From positions 62,001-126,000 of the forward strand of contig JAJBVD010000039.1 of assembly GCA_020859985.1 (NCBI GenBank): a DNA stretch of 64,000 bases, given 5' to 3'. A model generated the notes under the pieces. The model saw nothing but the letters and a program-made list of their open reading frames with translations. It was not told the origin of the DNA and did not search any database. Numbering within the stretch: the first letter of the stretch is position 1; each line of letters begins with the position of its first letter. Below, in pieces: positions 52,265 through 61,132 of this stretch. Position numbers and translations under genes: made by a program. Source of the stretch: Clostridiales bacterium (GTDB taxonomy: Bacteria > Bacillota > Clostridia > Lachnospirales > Lachnospiraceae).

Positions 52265-52771
52265 TTATACTCCTTTTACTTCCCGCTGTTTGCTATGTCC
52301 AATCCTGGCATAAACGCGTTCTGCTACCTGCGGCGGCACGAATCCGGAGATATCGCCGTCGTAAGATGCAACCTCTTTTACAATCGTAGAACTAATGTAA
52401 GCATAGTTCAGCGCGGTTGTAAAAAACAGCGTATCCACTCCCCGCTCAAGACTCCTGTTTGTCTGCGCCATCTGAAGCTCATATTCAAAATCCGTCACGG
52501 CCCTTAAGCCACGCACCAGGAACGAAGCATCGCACTTTTTGCAGAATTCTACAGAAAGCCCGGAAAATGCTTCCACCCGTACATTTGGAATATGAGAAGT
52601 CACATCTTTTAACATATTAACACGTTCTTCGACAGAAAACAACGGTGTTTTTTCATTATTATTCAAAACGCCGACCACCAGCTCGTCCACAAGAGCTGCT
52701 GCCCGCTCTATTATATCCAGATGCCCTCTGGTCACCGGGTCAAAACTGCCCGGATAAACGGCACGTTTCAT
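52265..52771 (-). CDS. coaD: Phosphopantetheine adenylyltransferase
   Basis: This 168-residue enzyme makes dephospho-CoA from 4'-phosphopantetheine and [23 protein letters not shown] (T/HxGH motif), [20 protein letters not shown] and [11 protein letters not shown] (the ISSTxxR/K-type loop) are present. It lies between rsmD and the coiled-coil gene, the standard order. Confidence 0.97.
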   Translation of the reverse strand: MKRAVYPGSFDPVTRGHLDIIERAAALVDELVVGVLNNNEKTPLFSVEERVNMLKDVTSHIPNVRVEAFSGLSVEFCKKCDASFLVRGLRAVTDFEYELQMAQTNRSLERGVDTLFFTTALNYAYISSTIVKEVASYDGDISGFVPPQVAERVYARIGHSKQREVKGV

Positions 52772-52782
52772 ATATAATCCCT

Positions 52783-53355
52783 TTACTCCCTTTCCGGCTT
52801 CGAAATAGTCAGAAATACATGCTTATTCGTTTTGTATTCTTTGACACGAAAAATCTCATAACCAAGCTCCGGAAAAATATCTGTCCCTGTATCAAGCGCC
52901 ATTTCAATAATGAACAGCGTCTGCTCATTCACAAAAGAAGGACGATGTATCGCAATATAGTCCAGCACCTGATTCTCCAGCCCTTTTCCATAGGGTGGAT
53001 CCATAAAAACAATCTGGAAAGGCGGTCTGCCCTCCATGCGTGCCAAGGCCGTCAAAGCATCACAGGAAAACACTTCCGCAAGCTTCTCCAGATGCGTAAA
53101 CGCAAGATTCCTTCGAATACAGTCACAGGCAGCGCGGCTATTATCAACAAAACAAGCGTGCCCGGCGCCGCGGCTCAACGCTTCAATCCCAATCCCGCCG
53201 CTGCCGGCAAACAGATCCAGAAATTGAATGTCATACAGATCGTTCTGAAGAATATTAAAAAGTGTCTCCTTTATACGGTCAGTAGTCGGTCTCGTACCGT
53301 CTCCCTCAATTGTCTTCAGCGGAAGTCTCCGCGCCTTTCCTGCTATCACTCTCAT
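52783..53355 (-). CDS. rsmD: 16S rRNA (guanine966-N2)-methyltransferase
   Basis: This 190-residue methylase has [26 protein letters not shown], motif [21 protein letters not shown] and the catalytic [10 protein letters not shown] (DPPY). It modifies 16S rRNA G966. The ATG at 53355 matches the family start; the frame stays open for 100 codons upstream, but that part is unrelated and overlaps the divergent SASP region. A ribosome-binding site is not obvious. It precedes coaD, as is usual. Confidence 0.94.
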   Translation of the reverse strand: MRVIAGKARRLPLKTIEGDGTRPTTDRIKETLFNILQNDLYDIQFLDLFAGSGGIGIEALSRGAGHACFVDNSRAACDCIRRNLAFTHLEKLAEVFSCDALTALARMEGRPPFQIVFMDPPYGKGLENQVLDYIAIHRPSFVNEQTLFIIEMALDTGTDIFPELGYEIFRVKEYKTNKHVFLTISKPERE

Positions 53356-53423
53356 GGGAACCATTATAATTTTTTCATGACGTGCTGTCAACACAAAATT
53401 ACAATCGCTTTCCATGCAGATTG

Positions 53424-53450
53424 GTAACTGTTCCGTATCATCACGGCTGC
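53424..53450. repeat. Degenerate GTAACTGTTC miniature element
   Basis: GTAACTGTTCCGTATCATCACGG partly matches the 26743 element. The flanking octamers GCAGATTG and ACAGAATG match at 6 of 8 positions. It lies in the gap between rsmD and the SASP gene. Confidence 0.4.
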
Positions 53451-53490
53451 ACAGAATGTTCCTGGCCGTCATAAAATGAAACAATTTCCA

Positions 53491-53519
53491 GTTTAGTTCC
53501 ATTTCAATTGCATATACTA
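53491..53519 (+). promoter_or_regulatory. Possible sigma-G-like forespore promoter
   Basis: GTTTA (53491-53495), 17 bases, then TATACTA (53513-53519). This approximates the sigma-G consensus (GHATR, CATWHTA) with one mismatch in each box. Its location about 70 bases ahead of a SASP gene is as expected. Confidence 0.35.
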
Positions 53520-53590
53520 CGAATGCAGCAAAAAGCTGCGACAATACAATTTCAGATAAATAGAAACAAAAAACAAAGGAGGCGTTTATT

Positions 53591-53824
53591 ATGTCTAATC
53601 GTTCAGGAAACACGACAGCAGTACCGGAAGCAAAAGGCGCAATGGATCGTTTCAAGTTTGAGGTAGCAAATGAACTGGGCGTACCGCTCAGCGATGGCTA
53701 CAACGGAAATCTGACATCCAAACAGAATGGTTCTGTCGGCGGCTATATGGTAAAGAAGATGATCGAGGCTCAGGAGCGTCAGATGTCCGGTACCGGGACC
53801 GGCACCAGCGGTGCAGCAATGTAA
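53591..53824 (+). CDS. Small acid-soluble spore protein, alpha/beta type
   Basis: This 77-residue DNA-binding protein saturates the forespore chromosome and protects it from UV and heat. The family core KFEVANELGVPLSDGYNGNLTSKQNG and VGGYMVKKMIEAQERQ are evident, including the GPR-type cleavage region around FEVA. AAAGGAGGCG precedes the ATG. A strong terminator follows. It is expected to be made only in the forespore. Confidence 0.97.
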   Translation: MSNRSGNTTAVPEAKGAMDRFKFEVANELGVPLSDGYNGNLTSKQNGSVGGYMVKKMIEAQERQMSGTGTGTSGAAM

Positions 53825-53850
53825 TGATACAATGATGTAGAGAGTAAAAA

Positions 53851-53890
53851 ACGCGCCGGGTGAGAGTATACTCACCCGGTGCGTTCTTCC
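53851..53890 (+). terminator. Terminator of the SASP gene
   Basis: CGCGCCGGGTGAG pairs with CTCACCCGGTGCG across six bases, then TTCTT. A preceding A-run makes it partly bidirectional for the convergent antiporter gene. Confidence 0.8.
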
Positions 53891-53942
53891 ATTCCTGACC
53901 TTTTGGTCTTCGCTGCCGCTCCGGTCAATTTCAAAAATAATA

Positions 53943-54965
53943 TCACATCGCAAACTGTATCACACAGTAAGCCGCGTATATCGCGAGCAGTCCAATACCC
54001 TGTACCCGATAGAGCTTCTCTTTGAAAAGAGCTGGAAGTGTCAAAATCAGCATAACCGCAAACATGACAGGGATGTCCAGCACAAGAGATGCGTTCATCC
54101 CGAACAATGTTGAAGAAGTCGGAATCGAAAATGGATTCAGCGTGATCGAAATTCCGCAGACCAGCACAAGGTTGAACAGGTTCGCTCCAATTACATTTCC
54201 AAGAGAGAGTGCCCCATGTCCTTTGCTTAAGGAAGTGATCGCAGTCACAAGCTCCGGCAGTGAAGTGCCAAGGGCAACAAAGGTAAGAGCAATCACAGAT
54301 TCCGGTACTCCAAGCGCTTCCGCGATCAATGTGCCATTATCAACAAGAAGATTTGCACCAATCGCAATCAAAGCGGCACCAACAATCAGAAGAACAATTT
54401 CTTTGATGAGCGTGGATTCTGCAGAATCTGGTGTCTTGTCAGTCTCGGTTACGCTCTGCTCTGCTCCATCCGTAACTTCACTGGAATCTCCTGTTCCGGA
54501 AAGCGTTTCCTCCCCGCGGGTCATCTGCCAGATGGTCAGCAGCATATAAATCAGGAAAAGCAGAAGCAGGATCACACCCGTTATCCTTGTAAACGAACCG
54601 CTGGTATATGCAATCCCTGCAAAGAAAATGGCGGCTCCAAAAAAGAAAAGAACAGGAAGAAGTAAAGACTTCCTTGAAGCTTTTCCCGGGCGTACCGCAA
54701 TCGTGACCGCAGCGATCAGAGAGGTGTTACAGATAACAGAACCAATCGCATTCCCATAAGCAATCTGGCTATGTCCTCCAACAGCCGAGGTTGCAGATAC
54801 CATTACCTCCGGCAGCGTCGTCCCGATTGAAACAACAGTCGCTCCGATTAAAAGCTCCGGAAGATGAAAACGACCTGCAATCCCCGTCGCACCATCCACA
54901 AACCAGTCTCCTCCTTTAATCAGCAGAATAAGTCCCACAAGAAACAACAGCACAGGAACTAACAT
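53943..54965 (-). CDS. Calcium/sodium antiporter (CaCA family, YrbG-like)
   Basis: This 340-residue protein has about ten helices in two inverted repeats. The alpha-repeats TTLPEVMVSATSAVGGHSQI...GNAIGSVICN and TSLPELVTAITSLSKGHGAL...GNVIGANLFN carry the conserved acidic ion-binding residues. It exchanges Ca2+ or another divalent cation for Na+ or H+. A cytoplasmic linker between halves (about residues 155-185) is Ser/Thr/Glu-rich. GGAGGAG precedes the ATG. A MITE-like element lies upstream. Confidence 0.94.
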   Translation of the reverse strand: MLVPVLLFLVGLILLIKGGDWFVDGATGIAGRFHLPELLIGATVVSIGTTLPEVMVSATSAVGGHSQIAYGNAIGSVICNTSLIAAVTIAVRPGKASRKSLLLPVLFFFGAAIFFAGIAYTSGSFTRITGVILLLLFLIYMLLTIWQMTRGEETLSGTGDSSEVTDGAEQSVTETDKTPDSAESTLIKEIVLLIVGAALIAIGANLLVDNGTLIAEALGVPESVIALTFVALGTSLPELVTAITSLSKGHGALSLGNVIGANLFNLVLVCGISITLNPFSIPTSSTLFGMNASLVLDIPVMFAVMLILTLPALFKEKLYRVQGIGLLAIYAAYCVIQFAM

Positions 54966-55012
54966 ATATTCTCCTCCCTCAGATATGATCAGGTGCTAAT
55001 TATAGATGGCAG

Positions 55013-55146
55013 GTAACTATTCAGGACAGTACCTCGCACTTGCTGCGAGGTACGTATGAAGACGTTTATTCTATAGGAAAAAGTCCCATCGCGCAGCGAT
55101 TTTAAATGGACTTTTTCCCGTAACTGTGAAGGTACTGAACAGTTAC
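55013..55146 (+). mobile_element. 134-bp MITE-like element, copy A (IS66-type ends)
   Basis: The termini are GTAACTATTCAG and CTGAACAGTTAC, inverted with one mismatch. Both sides carry the perfect 8-bp direct repeat GATGGCAG (55005-55012 and 55147-55154). Internal hairpins are GTACCTCGCA/TGCGAGGTAC (55029-55053) and GGAAAAAGTCC/GGACTTTTTCC. No coding capacity. It is nearly identical to the inverted copy at 63658. GTAA ends and an 8-bp duplication are the signature of IS66-family transposition; the transposase is not in the window. Confidence 0.85.
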
Positions 55147-55231
55147 GATGGCAGTATGCACCCGCCGACTTTTGATTGTCAAGCCAAATTCTTATTTTTA
55201 TTTATTTTCGCTAAAAACGGACAAAAAAATC

Positions 55232-55259
55232 TTGTAATTTCAGAAAAAGTTGCTATAAT
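55232..55259 (+). promoter_or_regulatory. mgsA promoter
   Basis: TTGTAA (55232-55237) and TATAAT (55254-55259) are spaced by 16 bp, about 57 bases before the start. Apart from this and the MITE-like element, the 54966-55315 interval holds nothing I can call. Confidence 0.65.
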
Positions 55260-55315
55260 GGCTTTGTAGTTATGTTAAAAGGGGTTAGTTTGAAATCAGA
55301 AAGGTAGACATCTTG

Positions 55316-55723
55316 ATGAACATCGGATTTATCGCGCACAACAACAAGAAAACACTGATCGAGAATTTTTGCCTCGCGTATAAATACATTCTTTCCAGAC
55401 ATCACCTGTACGCGACGGGGGGAACTGGAAGAAGAATAGAGGAAGTGACCAATCTTAAGGTTTATAAGTTCCTGCCCGGAAGCGTGGGGGGTGACAAGCA
55501 GTTTATGGATATGATTGAACGGAACAGTATGGACATGGTGATCTTTTTTTACAATCCGATCACTGCGAGTCCGAATGATCCGGATATTTTCGCGATTTCC
55601 AGATGCTGTGATGAATACAATATCCCGATCGCTACGAACATCGCCACCGCCGAATCTCTTGTGCTCGGTCTTGCAAGAGGCGATCTCGACTGGCGGCTGA
55701 ACATCCGCTCTGATGATATCTGA
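55316..55723 (+). CDS. mgsA: Methylglyoxal synthase
   Basis: This 135-residue enzyme converts dihydroxyacetone phosphate to methylglyoxal and phosphate, a bypass of lower glycolysis when phosphate is short. MNIGFIAHNNKKTLIENF, LYATGGTGRRIEE (phosphate loop), LPGSVGGDKQF (catalytic Asp) and YNPITASPNDPDIFA are diagnostic. The ATG at 55316 has AAAGGTAG eight bases upstream; a TTG at 55313 is less likely. A terminator follows. Confidence 0.95.
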   Translation: MNIGFIAHNNKKTLIENFCLAYKYILSRHHLYATGGTGRRIEEVTNLKVYKFLPGSVGGDKQFMDMIERNSMDMVIFFYNPITASPNDPDIFAISRCCDEYNIPIATNIATAESLVLGLARGDLDWRLNIRSDDI

Positions 55724-55771
55724 CAGCCTTATTTTATCTTGTTTTATCAGAAAGCGGTCATTATTTCAAAA

Positions 55772-55813
55772 ACAGCCTGCATCGGTACTCTGCAAGCTGT
55801 CTTATTTTGTTTT
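55772..55813 (+). terminator. Terminator of mgsA
   Basis: ACAGCCTGCA and TGCAAGCTGT form a stem around a nine-base loop, followed by CTTATTTTGTTTT. Confidence 0.75.
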
Positions 55814-55840
55814 CATAAACAATGTCAAAATCGAAGCGGA

Positions 55841-55892
55841 GCGGAGACCCGGGCGCGGCCTTAGCCGCAAAACACCTTGCCCGGCTCTGCGC
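55841..55892. other. GC-rich nested hairpin between convergent genes
   Basis: GCGGAG..CCGGGC pairs with GCCCGG..CTCTGC, enclosing GCGGC-CTTA-GCCGC. It is an island of high GC in AT-rich spacer DNA between mgsA and a DUF6465 gene. It could be a small structured RNA, a second terminator or a foreign repeat. Confidence 0.45.
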
Positions 55893-55902
55893 ATATAAAA
55901 AA

Positions 55903-55928
55903 GCGTTGACCAGTTACTAGGTCAACGC
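55903..55928 (-). terminator. Terminator of the DUF6465 gene
   Basis: GCGTTGACC is perfectly inverted as GGTCAACGC across eight bases, and in the minus direction TTTTTTATA follows. Confidence 0.88.
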
Positions 55929-55956
55929 AATATTCCTTCTTTTATAAAAGAATCAT

Positions 55957-56355
55957 TTACAGATCAACGCTTCCTGATACGTCCCCATTGATCACATAAT
56001 AGGCTTTATTTTCTTCCGGCTTCAGATACAGGGTAATCGTTGCAATGTCGCCGATCTTATTATTGAGTTCCTTGGTCCAAATCTCCTTTACCTGCTTTAC
56101 CAGCTCATCCTTATGAATCTCTTTGCCGGCATACTGCAGATAAACTTCTTCTTTCAACGGCTTCTTTGTAGCCTTAGCCACCGCTTTCTTCGCCTCTGTT
56201 GTCACGTTATCTGCTTTCTTGGCAGCTTCTTTAGCAGCTACAGCCGCCTTTTCAGTCGCCTTCTTCGTAGCCTTTTTCGTTGTCGCCACAGCTTTCTTAG
56301 CTGCCTCCACTACTTCCTCAACCTGTTCTTCCTGTGTTTTTTTGGTTCTTGGCAT
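55957..56355 (-). CDS. Lys/Ala-rich DUF6465-type protein
   Basis: This 132-residue protein has a long Ala/Lys/Thr-rich helical N-terminal part (residues about 10-75, KKATEKAAVAAKEAAKKA) resembling histone H1 C-terminal tails. A conserved C-terminal domain (about 76-132, EVYLQYAGKEIHKDELVKQV) follows. The ATG at 56355 has GGAGG eight bases away. The basic helix suggests DNA or polyanion binding; the C-terminal domain resembles a family annotated DUF6465 in Lachnospiraceae, from memory. Function is unknown. A terminator ends the gene. Confidence 0.78.
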   Translation of the reverse strand: MPRTKKTQEEQVEEVVEAAKKAVATTKKATKKATEKAAVAAKEAAKKADNVTTEAKKAVAKATKKPLKEEVYLQYAGKEIHKDELVKQVKEIWTKELNNKIGDIATITLYLKPEENKAYYVINGDVSGSVDL

Positions 56356-56370
56356 TTTTCTTTCCTCCAA

Positions 56371-56663
56371 ATAATGAATTAAAAGCTTTTGTATCCGATT
56401 TCTGTACTTATTTCTTTAAGTCTTATTAAATTTATTACTCCGTACGACGCCATAATATAACAAATGTTCAAACAATACAAGACACAATATTCCCAAAAAT
56501 ACAGGGATTTTAAAGAGTTTTCCATATAAATCAACGGTAAGTATCCTGATTTTCCCTCTGCTGTCTCTGCAAAACTCAACAATTTATTGATACAATATCT
56601 CAAATAAAGAAACATGTAGTTCTTCAATACCATCACAGTAACAGGAAGATCAGCCAAAATGTC
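56371..56663. other. Spacer upstream of the DUF6465 gene
   Basis: 293 AT-rich bases lie between recG and the Lys/Ala-rich gene. A 92-codon frame on the minus strand exists but has no credible ribosome-binding site and an atypical composition, so I do not call it. Confidence 0.4.
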
Positions 56664-58778
56664 TCAGAGATTTAAAGACTCGCTCTGGCGGGAAAGCAAT
56701 TCCTCATAACGTTTCTTCAGCTCCATGTGCTCAGGGAGACTTAATTCCGGATCCTCATTTTGAATATCATTTACAGCCTCATTTGCAAGTTTTAAAACAT
56801 CCGCATCCGTATAAACATCAGCAAGCTGAAAATTCATAAGGCCGCTCTGCCGAATTCCAAACAAATCCCCCGGTCCCCTCAGCTGCAAATCCTTCGAAGC
56901 AATTTCGAATCCGTCATTCGTATGATTCAGAATATCCAGCCGCTCCTGAATCCGTGCTCCATCAACCGCATGAAGAAAAATACAGTAAGATTGTGCATCG
57001 CCTCTCCCCACGCGCCCTCGAAGCTGATGAAGGGAAGAAAGTCCGAAACGTTCCGCGTTTTCTACCATCATCACGGTCGCATTGGGAACATTCACGCCAA
57101 CCTCTACAACCGTTGTCGAAACCAGTACCTGAATCTTATTTTCAAGGAATTTTTCCATGATTTCATTTTTTTCAGCGGCCTTCATACGTCCATGAAGATA
57201 TTCAACAGCAATACCGGCCGGAAGTATCCGGCGAAGTTTTTGTGTATAATCCACGACATTCTCCAGATTGCAGGCATTGGAAAGACTGCCATCCTGTTTA
57301 TCGGCTTCTCTGGAGGTTTCCGCAGCAGTGCCCTCGTCTACCATTGGACAGATCACATACGCCTGATGTCCCATCTCTACCTGTTTCTGAATAAACTGAT
57401 ACGCTTTGGGCCGGTATGAGGGCCCCACCACACAGTTTTTTATCGGCAAACGCTTTGCAGGCATCTCATTCAAAACAGAAATATCCAAATCACCGTACAG
57501 AATCACTGCAAGTGTCCGGGGAATGGGTGTTGCACTCATCACTATGGTATGCGGGGTACCTCCCTTTTGTGAAAGCAATTCTCTTTGTTTTACACCGAAG
57601 CGATGCTGTTCATCTGTAATGACCAAAGCAAGTGTCTGAAAAGTTACTTTTTCCTGTATCAACGCATGTGTACCAATCACAATTGCAGCTTCACCGGATT
57701 CAATTCTGGAATACGTCTCCCTCTTCTGCTTAGCTGTCATGGAGCCGGTCAGCAAAACAGCCTCAAAAGGCAGATTATTGTTCTGGATCAGTTCAAGAAT
57801 CGAATGGAAATGCTGTCTGGCAAGCACTTCCGTCGGCGCCATCATAGCACCCTGATATCCGTTTTCTGCAACCATAAAAAGTGCCAGCACTGCCAGTATC
57901 GTCTTTCCCGAGCCGACATCTCCCTGTATCAGCCTTGCCATCGCAGTCTGTCCCTGCAATTCTCTTTCAATGTCCGCCCAAACGCGCTGCTGTGCTCCTG
58001 TCAGCTCATATGGCAGCGAAGAGATTACCTGATCTACAGCTTTTGCGGGATGAATCCGAAAGTCACAGACTGCTTTCGTCCGATGTTCTTTCAGGCTGCG
58101 AAGCTGCAGGAGAAAAAAGAAAAATTCGTCAAATACCAGTCGTCTTCTTGCCGTACGGAGCGCTTCAGCATCTTTGGGAAAATGCATCTGTCTGATTGCA
58201 TCTGTGTATGGACAAAGGCTGTAACGTTCACGTTCATACAGAGGAAGATAATCTTCAACATCCTTTTCTGTCAGATCATCCAGTACCTGCCGTACCGCTT
58301 TTTGCACCATATTAACGGTCAGACCTTTTGTCAGAGAATATACCGGCTGCAGTGAATTCGTCAGATTCTGATATTGCTCCGTATGAAAAACAGCCGGCTG
58401 CTCAATGAGCAGCCGCCAGCCTTTTTTCTTTATTTTTCCACGGAAGATATAAATCATCCCCGTACGAAGATAATTCCTGATATAAGGCATATTGTACCAG
58501 ATGAGCTGCAATTCATCCCTGCCGTCGCAGCAAACGGCGCTCGACACGCAGCGTCCCCGATAATACCGGTTCGCGATCGGTGCCGTCAGAGCTGCTGACA
58601 CAGCAGCCACTTCCCCTTCTGAGAGACTGCCAATTGCACGGGAATCTCCATATTGTTCATACGTACGAGGATAATATTCAAGCAGATCGCCGATATTATC
58701 AATGCCCACGGTTGAAAAACGCTGTTTTGTTTTTTCTCCAATCCCTTTCAGTGAATCCAACGGAGAATTCAGTTCCAT
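56664..58778 (-). CDS. recG: ATP-dependent DNA helicase RecG
   Basis: This 704-residue helicase remodels stalled replication forks and Holliday junctions. It begins with an OB-fold wedge domain (residues about 1-150, SLKGIGEKTKQRFSTVGI), then two RecA-like domains with Walker A GDVGSGKTILA, DEQHRFGVKQ (motif II), SATPIPRTLA and the C-terminal TRG region (QLRGRVGRGDAQSYCIF). GGAGGAGCT precedes the ATG at 58778; a longer start is unlikely. It follows yloV, as in other Firmicutes. Confidence 0.97.
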   Translation of the reverse strand: MELNSPLDSLKGIGEKTKQRFSTVGIDNIGDLLEYYPRTYEQYGDSRAIGSLSEGEVAAVSAALTAPIANRYYRGRCVSSAVCCDGRDELQLIWYNMPYIRNYLRTGMIYIFRGKIKKKGWRLLIEQPAVFHTEQYQNLTNSLQPVYSLTKGLTVNMVQKAVRQVLDDLTEKDVEDYLPLYERERYSLCPYTDAIRQMHFPKDAEALRTARRRLVFDEFFFFLLQLRSLKEHRTKAVCDFRIHPAKAVDQVISSLPYELTGAQQRVWADIERELQGQTAMARLIQGDVGSGKTILAVLALFMVAENGYQGAMMAPTEVLARQHFHSILELIQNNNLPFEAVLLTGSMTAKQKRETYSRIESGEAAIVIGTHALIQEKVTFQTLALVITDEQHRFGVKQRELLSQKGGTPHTIVMSATPIPRTLAVILYGDLDISVLNEMPAKRLPIKNCVVGPSYRPKAYQFIQKQVEMGHQAYVICPMVDEGTAAETSREADKQDGSLSNACNLENVVDYTQKLRRILPAGIAVEYLHGRMKAAEKNEIMEKFLENKIQVLVSTTVVEVGVNVPNATVMMVENAERFGLSSLHQLRGRVGRGDAQSYCIFLHAVDGARIQERLDILNHTNDGFEIASKDLQLRGPGDLFGIRQSGLMNFQLADVYTDADVLKLANEAVNDIQNEDPELSLPEHMELKKRYEELLSRQSESLNL

Positions 58779-58826
58779 AGCTCCTCCATGCCTCTTACCA
58801 CTAGTGACGTGTCCCGCAGCCGACAC

Positions 58827-60563
58827 CTACTCGACCGATACAATATAGTAATAAATCGGCTGCCCGCCATAATTCAGTTCCACATCACAGTCCGGATAGC
58901 GCTCCTCTATACGCCCGCGAAGCACATCTGCTTCCTCTTCTTTCATATCCTCGCCATAATAGATGCTGATCAGCTCAGCCTCCTCTGTTATCATATTGGC
59001 AATCATTTCTTCAGCTACTGTTTCCGTATCCTTGCCTACTGCCAGAATGGAATGGTCGCCGACGCCCATAATATCCCCGGCACTGATGACCCGATTCTCG
59101 ATATGCGTATCACGCACAGCATAAGTCACCTGTCCGGTTTTCACATTTTCAATCTCCAGCTCCATAATCATAGCGTTCTCATCAGGAGTTTTCTCCGGCA
59201 CATAACTGATAACCGCCGTAATCCCCTGAGGAACCGTTTTCGTTGGTATCACAAAAATATTTTTGTCCTTCGTCAATGACTTTGCCTGATTCGCAGCAAG
59301 AATAATATTCTTATTATTCGGAAGAATAAAAATATTTTTCGCATTCACCTGCGCTATCGCATTCAGCATATCCTCCGTACTGGGATTCATCGTCTGACCG
59401 CCTTCGATCAGGCAGTCTACTCCAAGCTCCCGGAAAATATCCGCAATGCCATCCCCGATGGAAACAGAGATAAAGCCTGTCTCTTTCAGTTCCACAAGCT
59501 TCGGCATATCAGGAAGTGCAAACGGATCCTCAACACTCAAATCAGCGGAAGGAGCAGTACCCTGCACATTTTCAGAATCATCGCCCTTCCGGGAATCATC
59601 ACGCATTCTGGAATCATCACGCTTTCTGGAATCATCACGCGATTCCATACGGCAATTGCGGATGTTGATACCCGTAAGTGCACCGAGCTTTAAGGCGCGC
59701 TGCAGGGCATGTCCGGGATCATTCGTGTGAAGATGAACCGATACTTTCCCGTCCGACAGCGTCAGAACAACGGAGCCTCCAATCGACTCCAGATAAGTCC
59801 GAAGCTTCCTATCCGTCTCTTCCGTATATTCCGTCTCCGGAGTCATAATAAACTCCGTGTGATAAATGAAAGAGGTCAAATCTTCCGCAGACACTTCTTC
59901 GGATGCAGATGTCTGATCAATCGTGTTCTCCGGAACCTCAATCCCGTTATATGCGTCAAACGCTCCCTTTAATACCTGAACAAGACCCTGCCCGCCGGAA
60001 TCGACTACTCCCGCCTCCTTTAAGACAGGCAGCATCTCCGGAGTCTGCGCCAAAACTTCCTCGCAACGGGAAAGAACTGCACCCAGCAAATCCTTCATCT
60101 CAATATCCGGATTCTCTTCCAACAGCTCCACGGCACATTCAGCCCCGCCTTTCGCAACTGTAAGAATTGTCCCTTCCTTCGGCTTCATGACAGCCTTGTA
60201 AGCAGTCTCAACCGCTTTTTGCAATGCAGCAGTCAGGACAACCGGGGTAATCTCATCCTCGGAACGAATCACTTTTGTAAAACCACGTAAAAGCTGCGAC
60301 AGGATCACACCCGAATTGCCGCGAGCCCCGCGAAGTGATCCGGAAGATGCCGCTCGTGCGAAAGAATCCATCGTCAATGGATCAAGTGCAGAGACTTCCT
60401 TCACTGCAGACATGATCGTAAGCGTCATATTTGTGCCGGTATCGCCGTCCGGCACCGGAAAAACATTGAGTTCATTGATCCACTCTTTTTTCGCTTCCAG
60501 ATTTCTGGCACCAGCCAGGAACATTTTCGCACATAGAGCAGCATTTATTGTATTCGTATTCAC
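58827..60563 (-). CDS. DAK2-domain protein, YloV/FakA-like fatty acid kinase subunit
   Basis: This 578-residue protein has an N-terminal DhaL/DAK2 kinase-like domain (residues about 8-200, NVFPVPDGDTGTNMTLT with the metal-binding Asp motif, and RGARGNSGVILSQLLRG). A middle region and a C-terminal FakA-type domain (about 340-578, GDGIADIFRELGVDCLIEGGQTMNPSTE, FILPNNKNIILAA) follow. FakA phosphorylates fatty acids bound to FakB for phospholipid synthesis. A charged tandem insert sits between them. It is downstream of the Asp23/Gls24 gene, the usual neighbour. Confidence 0.92.
   Translation of the reverse strand: MNTNTINAALCAKMFLAGARNLEAKKEWINELNVFPVPDGDTGTNMTLTIMSAVKEVSALDPLTMDSFARAASSGSLRGARGNSGVILSQLLRGFTKVIRSEDEITPVVLTAALQKAVETAYKAVMKPKEGTILTVAKGGAECAVELLEENPDIEMKDLLGAVLSRCEEVLAQTPEMLPVLKEAGVVDSGGQGLVQVLKGAFDAYNGIEVPENTIDQTSASEEVSAEDLTSFIYHTEFIMTPETEYTEETDRKLRTYLESIGGSVVLTLSDGKVSVHLHTNDPGHALQRALKLGALTGINIRNCRMESRDDSRKRDDSRMRDDSRKGDDSENVQGTAPSADLSVEDPFALPDMPKLVELKETGFISVSIGDGIADIFRELGVDCLIEGGQTMNPSTEDMLNAIAQVNAKNIFILPNNKNIILAANQAKSLTKDKNIFVIPTKTVPQGITAVISYVPEKTPDENAMIMELEIENVKTGQVTYAVRDTHIENRVISAGDIMGVGDHSILAVGKDTETVAEEMIANMITEEAELISIYYGEDMKEEEADVLRGRIEERYPDCDVELNYGGQPIYYYIVSVE
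59577..59646. repeat. 18-bp tandem repeats inside the yloV-like gene
   Basis: Units of the form GAATCATCACGC plus six variable bases occur about four times and encode RDDSRK/RDDSRM/RDDSRK. They lie in the linker between the kinase and C-terminal domains. Unit number could vary by slippage without changing frame. Confidence 0.7.
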
Positions 60564-60578
60564 TGTCAGGTTCCTCCA

Positions 60579-60935
60579 TTAATCAATGACCCGTACGCCT
60601 TCGACGTACATATTGATCTTTTCAACTTCCATACCGGTGAATTCTTCCACACGATACTTAACGCTGCTAAACAGATTATCCGCAACAGCTGAAATACTCA
60701 CTCCATAAGAAACAATCACATGAAAATCTATGGTAATCCGGTTGTCCTCGATCTTCACATTCAATCCGCGCTCCAGACTGTCTTTTCGTAAGAGTCTCAC
60801 AAGGCCATCCTTCATATTCACGATTGCCATGCCGACAATGCCGAAGCATTCAACCGCAACACTGCCTGCATAGGTAGCAATGACATTCGTATCGATCACA
60901 ATCGAGCCAAGCTCATTACTCATGCGTCCTTTCAT
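60579..60935 (-). CDS. Asp23/Gls24-family envelope stress protein (YloU)
   Basis: This 118-residue protein belongs to the Asp23/Gls24 family, recognised by GSIVIDTNVIATYAGSVAVECFGIVGMA and the C-terminal GMEVEKINMYVEGVRV. In many Firmicutes it is co-transcribed with yloV and recG, as here. The ATG at 60935 has GGAGGTGG nine bases upstream; an internal ATG at 60923 is possible. The family is linked to cell-envelope homeostasis; the exact role of YloU is unknown. Confidence 0.92.
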   Translation of the reverse strand: MKGRMSNELGSIVIDTNVIATYAGSVAVECFGIVGMAIVNMKDGLVRLLRKDSLERGLNVKIEDNRITIDFHVIVSYGVSISAVADNLFSSVKYRVEEFTGMEVEKINMYVEGVRVID

Positions 60936-61042
60936 AGACAGGAACCACCTCCGTCTTTCCATTTAATGAGGCTATTCTAACAGAAAAGAAGATATTTGCC
61001 AATCATATTTTTCTGAATCTGTTACTTTTTTTCAATTTATAC

Positions 61043-61071
61043 TTGCCAAACACGATTTCATCTGATAGAAT
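61043..61071 (+). promoter_or_regulatory. rpmB promoter
   Basis: TTGCCA (61043-61048) and TAGAAT (61066-61071) are spaced by 17 bp, about 60 bases before rpmB. Confidence 0.65.
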
Positions 61072-61132
61072 AACAACGTTGTGAGTCTGTTGATAATACA
61101 GATGACTGAATTCAGGGCGAGGAGGTGCAGTT

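Noticed and set aside
56379-56657. 92-codon minus-strand frame between recG and the DUF6465 gene
   Set aside because: It lacks a credible start context, is rich in Tyr, Cys and Leu in a way typical of AT-rich spacer, and shows no family.
59577-59646. CRISPR-like spaced repeats
   Set aside because: The repeats are 18 bp with no unique spacers, remain in frame, and lie inside the yloV-like coding region.
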